This document shows, one piece after another, positions 25,998-35,126 of a stretch of DNA of 64,000 bases. The notes under the pieces were generated by a model. That model made no database searches and was not told the DNA's origin. It saw only the letters and a program-made list of their open reading frames with translations. The position numbers and the translations under genes were made by a program. The DNA is taken from contig NZ_JPGL01000011.1 of NCBI RefSeq assembly GCF_000732615.1, positions 124,001 through 188,000 of the forward strand, read 5' to 3'. The first letter of the stretch is position 1, and every line of letters starts with the position of its first letter. This stretch comes from Burkholderia paludis (GTDB lineage: Bacteria > Pseudomonadota > Gammaproteobacteria > Burkholderiales > Burkholderiaceae).

Positions 25998-27427
25998 TTG
26001 GGTGCAAACTCCGTCGGTTTGGCTGCTTCGGGATCGGGGACGTGAGACGCGGCAAGATCGCCGAGACTCACCGGCTTGATGGGCGGCCGGATGCGGTAGT
26101 AGCCGACTTCCGCCACGGGCTTCGCGTGCGCCTCGGCGAGCAGTTCGGCGACCGTGAGGCCGCACAGGCGACCCTGGCACGGCCCCATTCCGCAACGGGA
26201 GAACGACTTGCTCTGGTTGGGCCCGGTACAGCCGAGGCGGGCCATCGCCCGGATCTCGCCCGCGCTGACTTCCTCGCAGCGGCAGACGATCGTCTCGTCG
26301 GCCGGGCGGCGAAAGGCGTCCGCCGGACGGTACAACGTGTCGAGGAAAGGACGCACGGCGCGGTGCCGGTCGAGATGCCGCCGCAGCGGGGCGGCCTGCC
26401 GGTCGAGCGCATCGCGGCTCAGCGCGCCGAGCCGGTGGCACACGGTCAGCGCGGTCAGCGCACCCGCGGTGCGGGCCGCGAGCGCGCCGTGGATCCCGGC
26501 GCCATCGCCCGCAATGAAGAGGTTGGGCACCGTGGTCTCTCCCCATGCGTCGGTGCGCGGATGCCAGCAAAGCTGGGCTTCGTCCCAGCGATGCTCGCAG
26601 CCGATCGAACGCGTGAGCTGCACGTTGGGCACCACGCCCTGATGCAGCAGGACGACGTTCGCCTGGAGCGTCGACGTGCGTCCGCCCGCCGTGTATCGCA
26701 CCGACTCCGCACGGCCGTCGCCTTCCACGGACAGTTGCGTCACGTGGCGAATCCGCGGAATGCCGCTGCGCCGGATCGCACTCAGCAGGCGGCGGCCCTT
26801 GAGCAGGTACGCCGGCGTACGCAACGCGCCGGGCAGGTCCGCGAGCGCGCGCCAGTAGTTGCGGGCAGGCGTCGTATCGAGGAGCGCCGCCGGCGGCCGG
26901 TTTGCCTGGATGAGCTGCCACGCGAACAGATACATCAGCGGCCCGCTGCCCGCCAGCACGACCGGCCCGGCGGGCAGCAGGGCCGACGACTTCAGAAGCG
27001 TCTGCGCGGCCCCGACGCCCATGACGCCGGGCAGCGTCCAGCCCGGGACCGGGCAGGGCCGCTCGTAGGCGCCGTTGGCGATGACCACGGCTTTCGCACG
27101 GATCTGCCCGCTCACCGTGGTGGCGCCGCGCCGCGTGAAGCTGATCTCCAGCGTGCGCGTGATCTGCCACACGAGAGTTTCGGGCCAGTAACGCACGCCG
27201 GATTGCAGGAAGCGCACGACGAGGTCGGCGCCCTGGGTATAGTCTTCACCGAGCAGCGTCGAATCCGGCAGCGGCGAATAGCCGACGTTCCGATAAATTT
27301 GGCCGCCGGGCGTCGGGTTCTCGTCGAGTACCAGCACGCCGAGGCCCGCACGTGTCGCGTCGAGCGCACATGCCATGCCGGCCGGGCCCGCGCCGACGAT
27401 GATGAGGTCCACAGTTTCGATTGTCAT
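25994..27427 (-). CDS. FAD oxidoreductase with C-terminal [2Fe-2S] (OoxA/HcnB-like)
   Basis: A 477-residue flavoprotein resembling the alpha subunit of opine oxidases (OoxA), HcnB and hydroxyproline dehydrogenases. The N-terminal FAD motif is GAGPAG (12-17), with a second nucleotide-binding segment around AGSGPLMYL. The C-terminus has a Bfd-like [2Fe-2S] cysteine set: CRCEE, then CGMGPCQGRLC. In known heteromers it passes electrons from the DAO-type catalytic subunit to the respiratory chain. Its start overlaps the ferredoxin-subunit stop by 4 bp, and RidA follows with a 4-bp overlap. Confidence 0.88.
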   Translation of the reverse strand: MTIETVDLIIVGAGPAGMACALDATRAGLGVLVLDENPTPGGQIYRNVGYSPLPDSTLLGEDYTQGADLVVRFLQSGVRYWPETLVWQITRTLEISFTRRGATTVSGQIRAKAVVIANGAYERPCPVPGWTLPGVMGVGAAQTLLKSSALLPAGPVVLAGSGPLMYLFAWQLIQANRPPAALLDTTPARNYWRALADLPGALRTPAYLLKGRRLLSAIRRSGIPRIRHVTQLSVEGDGRAESVRYTAGGRTSTLQANVVLLHQGVVPNVQLTRSIGCEHRWDEAQLCWHPRTDAWGETTVPNLFIAGDGAGIHGALAARTAGALTALTVCHRLGALSRDALDRQAAPLRRHLDRHRAVRPFLDTLYRPADAFRRPADETIVCRCEEVSAGEIRAMARLGCTGPNQSKSFSRCGMGPCQGRLCGLTVAELLAEAHAKPVAEVGYYRIRPPIKPVSLGDLAASHVPDPEAAKPTEFAPK

Positions 27428-27732
27428 ACGAGTGCCCTCGCGCCGGCCATGGCCTTGACGATCATCCCGTCGCGCACGCGCACCATGCAGGCCTGTTGGT
27501 TAGGCATGCCATCGATTTCGACCAGGCAATCGAAGCACACGCCCATCATGCAATACGGCGCGCGCGGCGCGGCGCCTACCGGGGTATGACGGAACACCGT
27601 GACGTCGGCGTACAGGAGTGCGGCCGCCACGCTGGCATATTCCGGCACGTCCACCTCGCGCCCGTCGACGACGATCCGCACGGTGCGCGGCCTGGTGCCG
27701 TCGATCTGACTAAACAGCGAATCGTTTTGCAT
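27424..27732 (-). CDS. [2Fe-2S] ferredoxin-like subunit of the oxidase (HcnA-like)
   Basis: A 102-residue [2Fe-2S] protein equal to the small N-terminal module of sarcosine oxidase alpha or HcnA. The cluster ligands are CMMGVCFDC and a fourth cysteine 12 residues on (QQAC). It forms the gamma subunit of heterotrimeric amine or opine dehydrogenases. Its start at 27732 overlaps the DAO gene by 23 bp, so the three redox genes are translationally coupled. Confidence 0.9.
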   Translation of the reverse strand: MQNDSLFSQIDGTRPRTVRIVVDGREVDVPEYASVAAALLYADVTVFRHTPVGAAPRAPYCMMGVCFDCLVEIDGMPNQQACMVRVRDGMIVKAMAGARALV

Positions 27733-28810
27733 AGAAGTAGTCCAGAAGAGAAGGGCGTTGACCGCCGAGCAGCCAGCCGACCAGCAACTCGCAATGCGCG
27801 GCGGCGAGCGTCACGCCGCTGTGGCAGGTGGCGATGAACGCACCGGGGTGCGTGACGGATTCCTCGTAGACGGGCATGCTGTCCGCCGTCATCACGCGCA
27901 GGGCGCCCCATGCGCGCACGACGCGGACCCCTTTCAGCAGCGGGAACTGCGTCACGGCCTTGCGGGCGATGTGCGCGACGATCTCGGGCGTGACGCCGTC
28001 GTCCATGCCGACGTCCTCCGCGGATTCGCCGAGCAGGAGCGATCCCTCCGCCGTCTGACGCACCGAGAGCGTCGGATACCTGAGGAACGGGCGCACGCGC
28101 TCGGTCACGAGGATCTGGCCGCGCAGCGGCACGACGGGTGCGCTCAGCCCGACCATGGGCGCGAGTTCCCGGTTGCCGAGGCCCGCGCACAGGACGACGC
28201 GCCCGGCCTCGACCGTGCGCTTGCCGGTATCGATGCGAAAGCCGCCGTTCGCGCGCTCGATCGAGCGGGCGGGCGCCTCCGGCACGTAGTCGCCGCCGGC
28301 CCGCTCGAACGCGAGGAACAGCGCCCGCAGCGTATAGAGCGGGCTCACGTGGCCGTCGTTTTCCGAGTAGACCGCGCCGGCCACGCTCGGGCCGATCTCC
28401 GGGATGCGTTCCGCCAGCTGCCGGCGATCCAGGACGTCGTACGTGAGGCGCGCGTCCTGAGCGTGTATATGGCGTAGCGTATCCACGCTGCCTGCCAGCG
28501 CTTCGTCGGTCATCGCGATGTTGATGCCGCCCGCGCGGGAGTAGCCGAGACTGAGCGAGGACGCCTCTTCGAGCTCCGCCGCGAACGCCGGCCACAGCAG
28601 CGCCGATTCGAGCGACCAGCGACCGTAGTCGACCTGCTTCCGGCCCTTGCCGGACACCCAGATCAGGCCGAAGTTTCCGCGCGCCGCACGCACGCTGGAA
28701 TCCTCGCCGTCGAGCACGATCGTCTTCTGGCCGCGCTTGGCGAGCCCGTAGGCGATCGCCATGCCGACCAGGCCGCCGCCGACGATCGCGAAGTCATATT
28801 CCTGTTTCAT
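27710..28810 (-). CDS. DAO-type FAD oxidoreductase (catalytic subunit, OoxB-like)
   Basis: A 366-residue D-amino-acid-oxidase-fold flavoprotein. The FAD-binding motif is VGGGLVGMAIA (residues 10-20) and the C-terminus holds HPGAFIATCHSGVTLAAAHC, typical of DadA, glycine oxidase and OoxB-like subunits. It oxidises the C-N bond of a secondary amine, giving an imine. With the ferredoxin and FAD/Bfd subunits it should form a heterotrimer. Its ATG overlaps the upstream permease stop by 4 bp. The substrate is probably an opine, Amadori amino acid or D-amino acid, inferred from context. Confidence 0.88.
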   Translation of the reverse strand: MKQEYDFAIVGGGLVGMAIAYGLAKRGQKTIVLDGEDSSVRAARGNFGLIWVSGKGRKQVDYGRWSLESALLWPAFAAELEEASSLSLGYSRAGGINIAMTDEALAGSVDTLRHIHAQDARLTYDVLDRRQLAERIPEIGPSVAGAVYSENDGHVSPLYTLRALFLAFERAGGDYVPEAPARSIERANGGFRIDTGKRTVEAGRVVLCAGLGNRELAPMVGLSAPVVPLRGQILVTERVRPFLRYPTLSVRQTAEGSLLLGESAEDVGMDDGVTPEIVAHIARKAVTQFPLLKGVRVVRAWGALRVMTADSMPVYEESVTHPGAFIATCHSGVTLAAAHCELLVGWLLGGQRPSLLDYFYAKRFAV

Positions 28811-29604
28811 CCCTGTTTCCCCATAAGAACCTTGTCGAGCCCGACGAGCCGGTCGAGCGCGAACATCAGGCCCAGCGTGACGGCCATGATGACCGTGGCG
28901 ACGGCCGCGACCATCGGATCGACGGTCTCCGTCATGCTCATGTAGATGCGCACCGGGAGCGTGATCGTGGTCGGCGCCGCGATGAAGATGGTCGCCGTCA
29001 GTTCGTCGAAACTGCTTGCGAAACCCAGCACCCAGCCGGCGGCGATGCCCGGCACCAGCGCGGGCAGCGTGATGCGCCGGAAGGTGGTCCACGCGCTTGC
29101 GCCGAGCGAGATGGCGGCGTGTTCCGCATCCCGCGTCGTCACGACCAGCGAAGCCATGATGAGGCGCAGGCAATACGGGAACACCAGCATCACGTGCGCC
29201 ATCACGAGCGACACGAACGACCCGGAGACGCCGATGCGCGTGAACAGCTGCAGCAATGCGACGCCGATCACGACAGGCGGAATCATCAGCGGCGAGAGCA
29301 GCAGCGACTGGATCGCGTCGCGGCCGGCGAAGCGGTAGCGCGTCAGGCCCAGCGCCGCCGGTACGCCGAGCATCGCCGCCAGCGTGGCCGAGAGCGTGGC
29401 GAGCCACAGGCTGTTCCCGAACGCCTGGGTGAAATCCGGATCGCTGACGAGTGCATGGAACCAGCGCGTCGAGAAGTGCACGGTCGGCACGCTGAGGAGA
29501 TTGCCCGGCGTGAACGCGACGAGGCAGACGATCGCCAGCGGCGCGATCAGAAACACGGTGAAGAGGGTATGGAAGCCCAGTGCGAAAGGACCGTTCCGGT
29601 TCAT
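28807..29604 (-). CDS. ABC transporter permease, PotC-like
   Basis: A 265-residue inner-membrane permease with about six helices and the EAA-type loop EHAAISLGASAWTTFRRITLP facing the ATPase (DAEHAAISLGAS is the core). It belongs to the spermidine/putrescine (Pot) class of importers. GGAGAGG lies upstream of the ATG at 29604. The start overlaps the first permease by 4 bp, and the stop overlaps the DAO gene by 4 bp. Confidence 0.92.
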   Translation of the reverse strand: MNRNGPFALGFHTLFTVFLIAPLAIVCLVAFTPGNLLSVPTVHFSTRWFHALVSDPDFTQAFGNSLWLATLSATLAAMLGVPAALGLTRYRFAGRDAIQSLLLSPLMIPPVVIGVALLQLFTRIGVSGSFVSLVMAHVMLVFPYCLRLIMASLVVTTRDAEHAAISLGASAWTTFRRITLPALVPGIAAGWVLGFASSFDELTATIFIAAPTTITLPVRIYMSMTETVDPMVAAVATVIMAVTLGLMFALDRLVGLDKVLMGKQG

Positions 29605-30518
29605 GATGTGGCCTCTCCAAGACGGCGCTTGACGCGTCGCTCGATCACGCGACTGTAGAGCGCGACGACGCCGAGATTGAGCACGAGCAGGCAAACCGCG
29701 ATCGCGGCGCCTGCCGGCCAGTTCATGCTGTGCAGGAACTCGTCGTAGGCGGCGGTCGCGACCACCTTGAGGCGTCGCCCGCCGATCAGCGCCGGCGTTG
29801 CAAACGCGCTCGCGGTCAGCGCGAACACGATCAGGCTGCCGGACAGGACGCCGGGCAGGGTCTGCGGCAGGACGATGCGGCGCCATACGGTGAACGGGCT
29901 CGCGCCGAGCGACACGGCCGCGTTGGCGATCTGGGGATCGAGGCCTTGCAGCGAGGTCCAGACCGACAGCACCATCAACGGAACCAGTGCGTGAACCAGC
30001 ACGACCACCACCGCGGGAAACGTGAACAGCATCTGCGGCGGCGTATCGACCAGGTGCAGGCCGGTCAGCACCTGGGCGACGACGCCCTGACCGTCCAGCA
30101 GGATCGACCAGCCGAGCGTGCGCACCACGGCCGAAATGAACAGCGGCCCCAGCGTCAGGATCAGGAAGAACGACCGCCAGCGAGCCGACATGCGGAAGAT
30201 GAAGTAAGCCTCGGGGACACCCAGCACGATCGTGCCGACGGTGACGCTGAGCGCGAGACCGAACGTGCGCAGGAAGATCCCGTGATAATACGGATCGCTG
30301 ACGATCTGCACGTAGTTGTGCCAGGAGTAGACGTCGAGCACGCCGCCCGACGCCGCGTCGAAGCCCTGCAGGCTCAGCATGCCGACGAGTGCCATCGGCA
30401 CGATGAGCAGCAACGCGAAGAGCAGCGAGACGGGCGCGACGAGGAGCGGGCCGGCCGGCCGCCGGCGGCGCTTCGCATCCGGTCGCAGCGGCGGGATCAT
30501 GGGGCGGGAAGTGCTCAT
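29601..30518 (-). CDS. ABC transporter permease, PotB-like
   Basis: A 305-residue inner-membrane permease with a basic cytoplasmic N-terminus (DAKRRRRPAG) and about six helices. The ATPase-contact loop is NAAVSLGASPFTVWRRI. It pairs with the second permease to form the pore of a Pot-type importer. It overlaps both neighbours by 4 bp. Confidence 0.92.
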   Translation of the reverse strand: MSTSRPMIPPLRPDAKRRRRPAGPLLVAPVSLLFALLLIVPMALVGMLSLQGFDAASGGVLDVYSWHNYVQIVSDPYYHGIFLRTFGLALSVTVGTIVLGVPEAYFIFRMSARWRSFFLILTLGPLFISAVVRTLGWSILLDGQGVVAQVLTGLHLVDTPPQMLFTFPAVVVVLVHALVPLMVLSVWTSLQGLDPQIANAAVSLGASPFTVWRRIVLPQTLPGVLSGSLIVFALTASAFATPALIGGRRLKVVATAAYDEFLHSMNWPAGAAIAVCLLVLNLGVVALYSRVIERRVKRRLGEATS

Positions 30519-31579
30519 CGCGGGCCCTCCGCGGCAGGCGACGCGAGCGGGCGCAGTGCCGTGTCGTGCCAGTAGAGGCCGACCGCATCGCCGACCTGTG
30601 CCACTGCGTTGCCGCTGTTCGCCAGCTGGACCTGCAGCTCGCCGATCCCGGTGCTGACGTTGACCGACCAGCAGTTGCCTTGAAACGCGCACGCGCTGAC
30701 CTGCCCGTCGACGTGACCCGTGCCGCTCTCGACCAGCGCGATGCGTTCGGGACGCAACGAGAACGCATGCTCGCCGCACGGGTGCGGCGCATCGAGCGGC
30801 AGGCTCGCCGGCCCCACCTTGAGCACGTGCTGCGTGCCGTCGTAGGCGACCTGGCCGCGCAGCACGTTGGCGCGACCGATGAAGTCGGCCGCGAAGAAGC
30901 TGCCGGGGTCGTCGTAGACGCCGGTCGGCGTATCGAAGCGGACCACCGTCCCCTGATTGAGCAGCGCGACGCGATCGCTGATGGCCAGCGCTTCCGCCTG
31001 ATCGTGCGTGACCATGACGGTCGTCGTGCCGACCTTCCGCTGGATGGCCCGCAGTTCGGCCTGCATGTCGTGACGCAGTTTCGCGTCGAGGTTGGAGAGC
31101 GGCTCGTCGAGCAGCAGCAACGGCGGCTCGATGACGAGTGCACGTGCGAGCGCGACGCGCTGGCGCTGGCCGCCCGACAGTTCACGCGGGTACTTCGACG
31201 CGTGACGGCCCAGCTGAACGAGGTCGAGCGCGGCGAGGCTCTGGCGCTTGCGCGCGGCGCGGTCGACGCGCCGCATCTGCAGGCCGAACTCGACGTTCTC
31301 CGCGACCGTCATGTGGGCAAACAGCGCGTAGCTCTGGAACACGATGCCGAGGCCGCGCTTGGCAGGCGGCACGCCGACCAGCGAGCGGCCCTCGAGGATA
31401 ATGTCGCCCGCCGTCGGTTCGACGAAGCCGGCGATCATCTGCAGCGTCGTCGTCTTGCCGCAGCCCGAGGGCCCGAGCAGCGAGACGAACTCGCCGCGCG
31501 CGACGTCGATGCTCAGGCCGTCGACCACGACAGTCTCGCCGTACCGCTTGTTCAGGCGTTCGATCCGTAAATAGCTCAT
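30515..31579 (-). CDS. ABC transporter ATPase, PotA-like
   Basis: A 354-residue importer ATPase. Walker A is GPSGCGKTT, the signature is LSGGQRQR, Walker B is LLLLDEP, and the H-loop is VMVTHDQ. A C-terminal TOBE-like domain (about 275-345) is typical of PotA and sugar/iron importers, where it can sense regulation. It energises the two permeases downstream. It starts 85 bp after the binding-protein stop. Confidence 0.94.
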   Translation of the reverse strand: MSYLRIERLNKRYGETVVVDGLSIDVARGEFVSLLGPSGCGKTTTLQMIAGFVEPTAGDIILEGRSLVGVPPAKRGLGIVFQSYALFAHMTVAENVEFGLQMRRVDRAARKRQSLAALDLVQLGRHASKYPRELSGGQRQRVALARALVIEPPLLLLDEPLSNLDAKLRHDMQAELRAIQRKVGTTTVMVTHDQAEALAISDRVALLNQGTVVRFDTPTGVYDDPGSFFAADFIGRANVLRGQVAYDGTQHVLKVGPASLPLDAPHPCGEHAFSLRPERIALVESGTGHVDGQVSACAFQGNCWSVNVSTGIGELQVQLANSGNAVAQVGDAVGLYWHDTALRPLASPAAEGPR

Positions 31580-31664
31580 GACTCTTTAGACCTTCGAAAT
31601 ACACCGGCGACCGGGAAAGGGCACCTGGCGGCGTCGCCTGCCGCCTTCAGGTGCCTGCCGCGGC

Positions 31665-32690
31665 TCAACGCTCCACGTTGCGGTTCCATTCCTGGGTCCA
31701 GGCGGCGCGCTTGTCGTTGACCACGTCCCAGTCGACCTTGAGCATCTTCGCGACGGCATCCGGCGTGGAGACGCGCGCGGCGACCGCCGGGGGCAGATGG
31801 GTCAGCTTGTTGGCCGGCGCGACGCCTTCTTCTTCCGCGTACATCGCCTGGATGGCCGGCGACAGCGAGAACTGCACGAACTTCTGCGCGAGTTCGTTCG
31901 GTGCGTCGTGCTTGACCGGGCACATGCTCAGACCCAGAACCACCGCGCCTTCCTTCGGCGCCACGAACTTGACCGGCACGCCCTGGTTGCGCAGCGCCTG
32001 CGTGCGGCCGTCACCCCATGCGGCAAGCGCGATGCTGTCCGTCTGGAACAGCTCGGAGATTTTCCCGGGCGACGGATCGAACGACAGCACGTTCGGCGCG
32101 ATCGAGGACGTCATCTTGTCGAAGCCGGGCTGGATGTTCTGCTCGCTGCCGCCGTTCAGGCGGGCGAGCACGATGAGGGCCTGCAGGCCGTAGCCGTTGC
32201 TGATGTTCGGAAACACGACCTTGCCCTTGTAGCGCGGGTCGGCAAGATCGCGCCACGAGGTCGGCGGCGCCCATCCCTTCGCCGCGAACAGCCGCTCGTT
32301 GTAGACGAGGCCGGTGGCGTTCATCCCGATCGTCACGGCCTTGTTGCTCTTGAAGCGGGCGACGTCGTAGAGGTTCCGGTAGACGGGGGCGTCGGTCAGC
32401 GTGTCGCAGAAACCGAGCTGGATCGCCTGGTACATCGGGCCGTCGTCGAGAAACACGACATCGAGGCTTTCCTTGCCCTTTTGCGCCTGAAGGCGCGCCA
32501 TGGTCGTGGTCGAGTCGCCGGGGACGACCACCACCTTGACGTTGTTTGCTTTCTCGAACGGCGGGATGATCTTTTCCCGCAGCAGTTGTTCGAAGGATCC
32601 GCCGAAGGCGCCGACGTAGAGCGTCGTTTCGGCATGGGCCTGCGCGGCGAAAGCGCCGGCGAGCAGAATCGGGACGATACATTTGCGCAT
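31665..32690 (-). CDS. Periplasmic substrate-binding protein of Pot-type importer
   Basis: A 341-residue solute-binding protein with a signal peptide MRKCIVPILLAGAFAAQAHA cut before ETT. The fold class is SBP_bac family (PotD/iron-Fbp type), with segments ETTLYVGAFGG, DVVFLDDGPMYQA and ALAAWGDGRTQ. It delivers substrate to the permeases. GGAG lies 7 bases ahead of the ATG at 32690; an ATG four codons upstream lacks such a site. First gene of the operon, divergent from the LysR gene. Confidence 0.9.
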   Translation of the reverse strand: MRKCIVPILLAGAFAAQAHAETTLYVGAFGGSFEQLLREKIIPPFEKANNVKVVVVPGDSTTTMARLQAQKGKESLDVVFLDDGPMYQAIQLGFCDTLTDAPVYRNLYDVARFKSNKAVTIGMNATGLVYNERLFAAKGWAPPTSWRDLADPRYKGKVVFPNISNGYGLQALIVLARLNGGSEQNIQPGFDKMTSSIAPNVLSFDPSPGKISELFQTDSIALAAWGDGRTQALRNQGVPVKFVAPKEGAVVLGLSMCPVKHDAPNELAQKFVQFSLSPAIQAMYAEEEGVAPANKLTHLPPAVAARVSTPDAVAKMLKVDWDVVNDKRAAWTQEWNRNVER

Positions 32691-32790
32691 CAGAGTCTCC
32701 ATCCATATTGAAATGTTATGCTGCGATTCACCCGGTGCGATCCGGGTTACTTGTAGTTTTGTTTGCCAGAACCATGCCGTCAAATCAGTA

Positions 32791-32814
32791 ATTCATGGCG
32801 ATGAATGCATGAAT
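32791..32814. promoter_or_regulatory. Putative LysR operator between regulator and importer operon
   Basis: ATTCAT-GGCG-ATGAAT forms a perfect 6-bp inverted repeat at 32791-32806, with another ATGAAT at 32809-32814. It lies 24 bp before the LysR ATG and on the promoter side of the divergent importer operon, the place expected for a LysR binding site. Confidence 0.5.
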
Positions 32815-32829
32815 GTTATGGGGTAGGAG

Positions 32830-33729
32830 ATGAAGAGCCGTCAGCTGGAAGCGTTCCGGGCGGTGATCCTGCGGCAGTCGATTACGCGGGCTGCCGAGAT
32901 GCTGCACATCACGCAGCCGGCCGTGACGCGCCTGATCCTCGATCTGGAGTCGGAAATCGGCTTCAGCCTGTTCACGCGCGAGAAAGGCAGGCTTTTCCCC
33001 ACCGCGGACGCGTTGCTGCTCTACCAGGAAGTGGAGCGCTCGTTTGTCGGCGTCGAGCGGATTGCCCAGGCGGCGCAGCAGATCCGTTCCCTCACCCGGG
33101 GATCGCTGAACATCGCCGCGGCGCCGGCGCTGGCGTTGAACCTGCTGCCGGAGTGGATTACCGATTTCACGCGGGAACACGAAGGCGTGGCCGTGTCGCT
33201 GCTCATCTACGGGACGAGGCTGGTCGGCGAACTCGTGGCGAGCGAGCAGTGCGACATCGGCCTCGTGACGTACACGACGTGGCAGCCGGGCGTGAGGCTC
33301 GAGGCGCTGTTCAAGGCCGACATGAAATGCATCGTGCCCAAAGGGCACCGGCTTGCCAGCAAAGGGGTCATCACACCTGAAGACCTGGCGGGCGAGAAGT
33401 TCATCTCGTTTCCGCGCGAGCTGGATACGCGCCGCATCATCGACGAAATCTTCGCCGCGCAGCGGATCGAGCGGGTGATGAGCGCCGAGTGTCAGTTGTC
33501 GGCCGCGATCGCGACGTTTGTCGCGCGCGGCGCCGGCGTGTCGATCATCGATCCGGTTTCCACCGATTACGTGACCGACGAAGTCTCGGTGCATGACTTC
33601 GTGCCGGCGATCCCGTTCGAATACGGCATCGTCACGTCCGACCGGCAGCCGCCTTCGCGTCTTGCGTCCGCTTTTCTGGCGTTCGTGCGCGAGAGGGTCA
33701 ACGATCGGATGCGCGAGCGGCGTATCTGA
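32830..33729 (+). CDS. LysR-type regulator (OccR/NocR-like)
   Basis: A 299-residue LysR regulator. The helix-turn-helix (about residues 15-60; SITRAAEMLHITQPAVTRL) is followed by the effector domain. The overall look (MKSRQLEAFRAV, FVARGAGVSIIDPVS) resembles OccR and NocR, which sense octopine and nopaline. It is divergent from the importer/oxidase operon across 139 bp with an inverted repeat between, so it very likely controls that operon. TAGGAG precedes the ATG. Confidence 0.88.
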   Translation: MKSRQLEAFRAVILRQSITRAAEMLHITQPAVTRLILDLESEIGFSLFTREKGRLFPTADALLLYQEVERSFVGVERIAQAAQQIRSLTRGSLNIAAAPALALNLLPEWITDFTREHEGVAVSLLIYGTRLVGELVASEQCDIGLVTYTTWQPGVRLEALFKADMKCIVPKGHRLASKGVITPEDLAGEKFISFPRELDTRRIIDEIFAAQRIERVMSAECQLSAAIATFVARGAGVSIIDPVSTDYVTDEVSVHDFVPAIPFEYGIVTSDRQPPSRLASAFLAFVRERVNDRMRERRI

Positions 33730-34423
33730 GCGAAGGCGGGCGGGGGGCGGCGCCGAACGGGGGGCGTGAATGCTTCATTGGGCTGGCCGGACAGTGAGCG
33801 TCTGGCAATCAGGTTCGGGCCGCCGGCAAACCCGTGCGGCCAAAGCGGCTTCTTCCGCGTCGCATGGCAATCCGCCGACCATTGCGCTTGCCGACGTCGT
33901 TCCGCTGCGGCTCAGGTTTCCATGACGCACCGTTGGATTTCAGGATCTGCCGCTACCGGCCTGTCGGATTTGATAAATTGGCTCCCGCTTTGCTGATGCT
34001 CGCCAGCATGAGTCTCCGAACCGACAAGCGTTCGGTCGCTGCGCGTTGATCCCGGATCGATCGAGGCCGGCCCGGTGCTTTGGTCCGTTCCTCGGCCGTC
34101 AACCCGGTTGAAAAGGGAGGGCGCCAGTCTTGCGAGCGGTGCTCGAAGTGCGGCAGCATGGACGTCTTGTCGATCGTGCCGGTGAAGGCGCTGGAGCCGC
34201 GAACGCCTGGCTGCGCAAGATGAATGTCGAGGAGATGCTCAAGGCCGGGATCGTAGGGGCGTCGCCTGCAACAAGGACCGGGATGCTGCCGGCATGAGAT
34301 GTCCGTGCATGCCGCGTCCAGCCGGGGCTCGGCGATCCGGCCGGCACGCCGGATCGCCGAAAACGCGCACATGCCATAATTCGCCGGTTCCTGAGCTACC
34401 GGACGCATTGTGTCTTACGCGAA
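33730..34423. other. Region with no recognisable gene
   Basis: 694 bp with patchy short frames on both strands, none with a ribosome site or recognisable family. A moderately long open stretch on the minus strand (33953-34408) does not look like a real protein. It may hold decayed coding sequence. Confidence 0.4.
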
Positions 34424-34846
34424 ATGATTTTGATCAGATCTCTTGCTGCCGCCTGCCTGTTGCTGGCCGGATGTATTGCCACGGCGCACGCCGAGACGTA
34501 CCCGCCGGAAGTGTCGAGAAACATCGACAAACTCCAGTCCAAGTGTGCCGGCAAGTCCAACGACCCCAAGGCGCCAGCCTGCATCGAATACAAGGCCACG
34601 TTGGCACGCACCATTCCACCGGCCGTCCAGGCATTGATGCATCAGGAAGAAATGGCCGACGACAAATGCCGGAACGGCCCGGCGCCGCAACTACTGCCTG
34701 ACGGACAATACGCGCCGGGAAGCGCGTGCGCGCGGCGCGAACAGGTGATGAAGGCCATTCACCAGCACGGCTGGTGCTGGGGGCACACGGACATGGATAG
34801 CTACCATCCGGGTTGGGTGATCTGTCATCTCGGAGAATGGCAGTAA
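34424..34846 (+). CDS. Exported cysteine-rich hypothetical protein
   Basis: A 140-residue protein with an N-terminal signal peptide. LLLAGC could be a lipobox with C17, while ATAHA-ET could be an ordinary cleavage site, so it is either a lipoprotein or a periplasmic protein. The mature part has several cysteines (SKCAGKS, PACIEY, DKCRNG, SACARRE, WCWGH, VICHLGEW), suggesting disulfides. No family is recognised. It lies alone between two gene-poor stretches. Confidence 0.6.
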   Translation: MILIRSLAAACLLLAGCIATAHAETYPPEVSRNIDKLQSKCAGKSNDPKAPACIEYKATLARTIPPAVQALMHQEEMADDKCRNGPAPQLLPDGQYAPGSACARREQVMKAIHQHGWCWGHTDMDSYHPGWVICHLGEWQ

Positions 34847-35126
34847 GGCCGGTTGAGTTCATCGCCGGTTTCGGCCAGTCGGCGCTGCCGATGGCGGACG
34901 TCCGGCTGTTGACTCGCGTGCCCGATGCAAGACCGGGCCAGATTGGCCGGCGTCATCGACATCCTCGGGCAAGGTCGCATCGGCGAGCGACACTTGCAGG
35001 TGCCTATCATGTCGAAGGGGTTGTTTTCGGCGCTTTTGTTGGCCGAGTCCAATGCGCCTTCCAGGCCGGCTACCGCCCCGCGCGGTGCAGGCACGGTCGT
35101 TGAGGCGGAGCGTCTGCCGGACCAGG

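Noticed and set aside
33953-34408. 152-codon minus-strand gene
   Set aside because: No start signal, no recognisable domain and a composition typical of chance frames.
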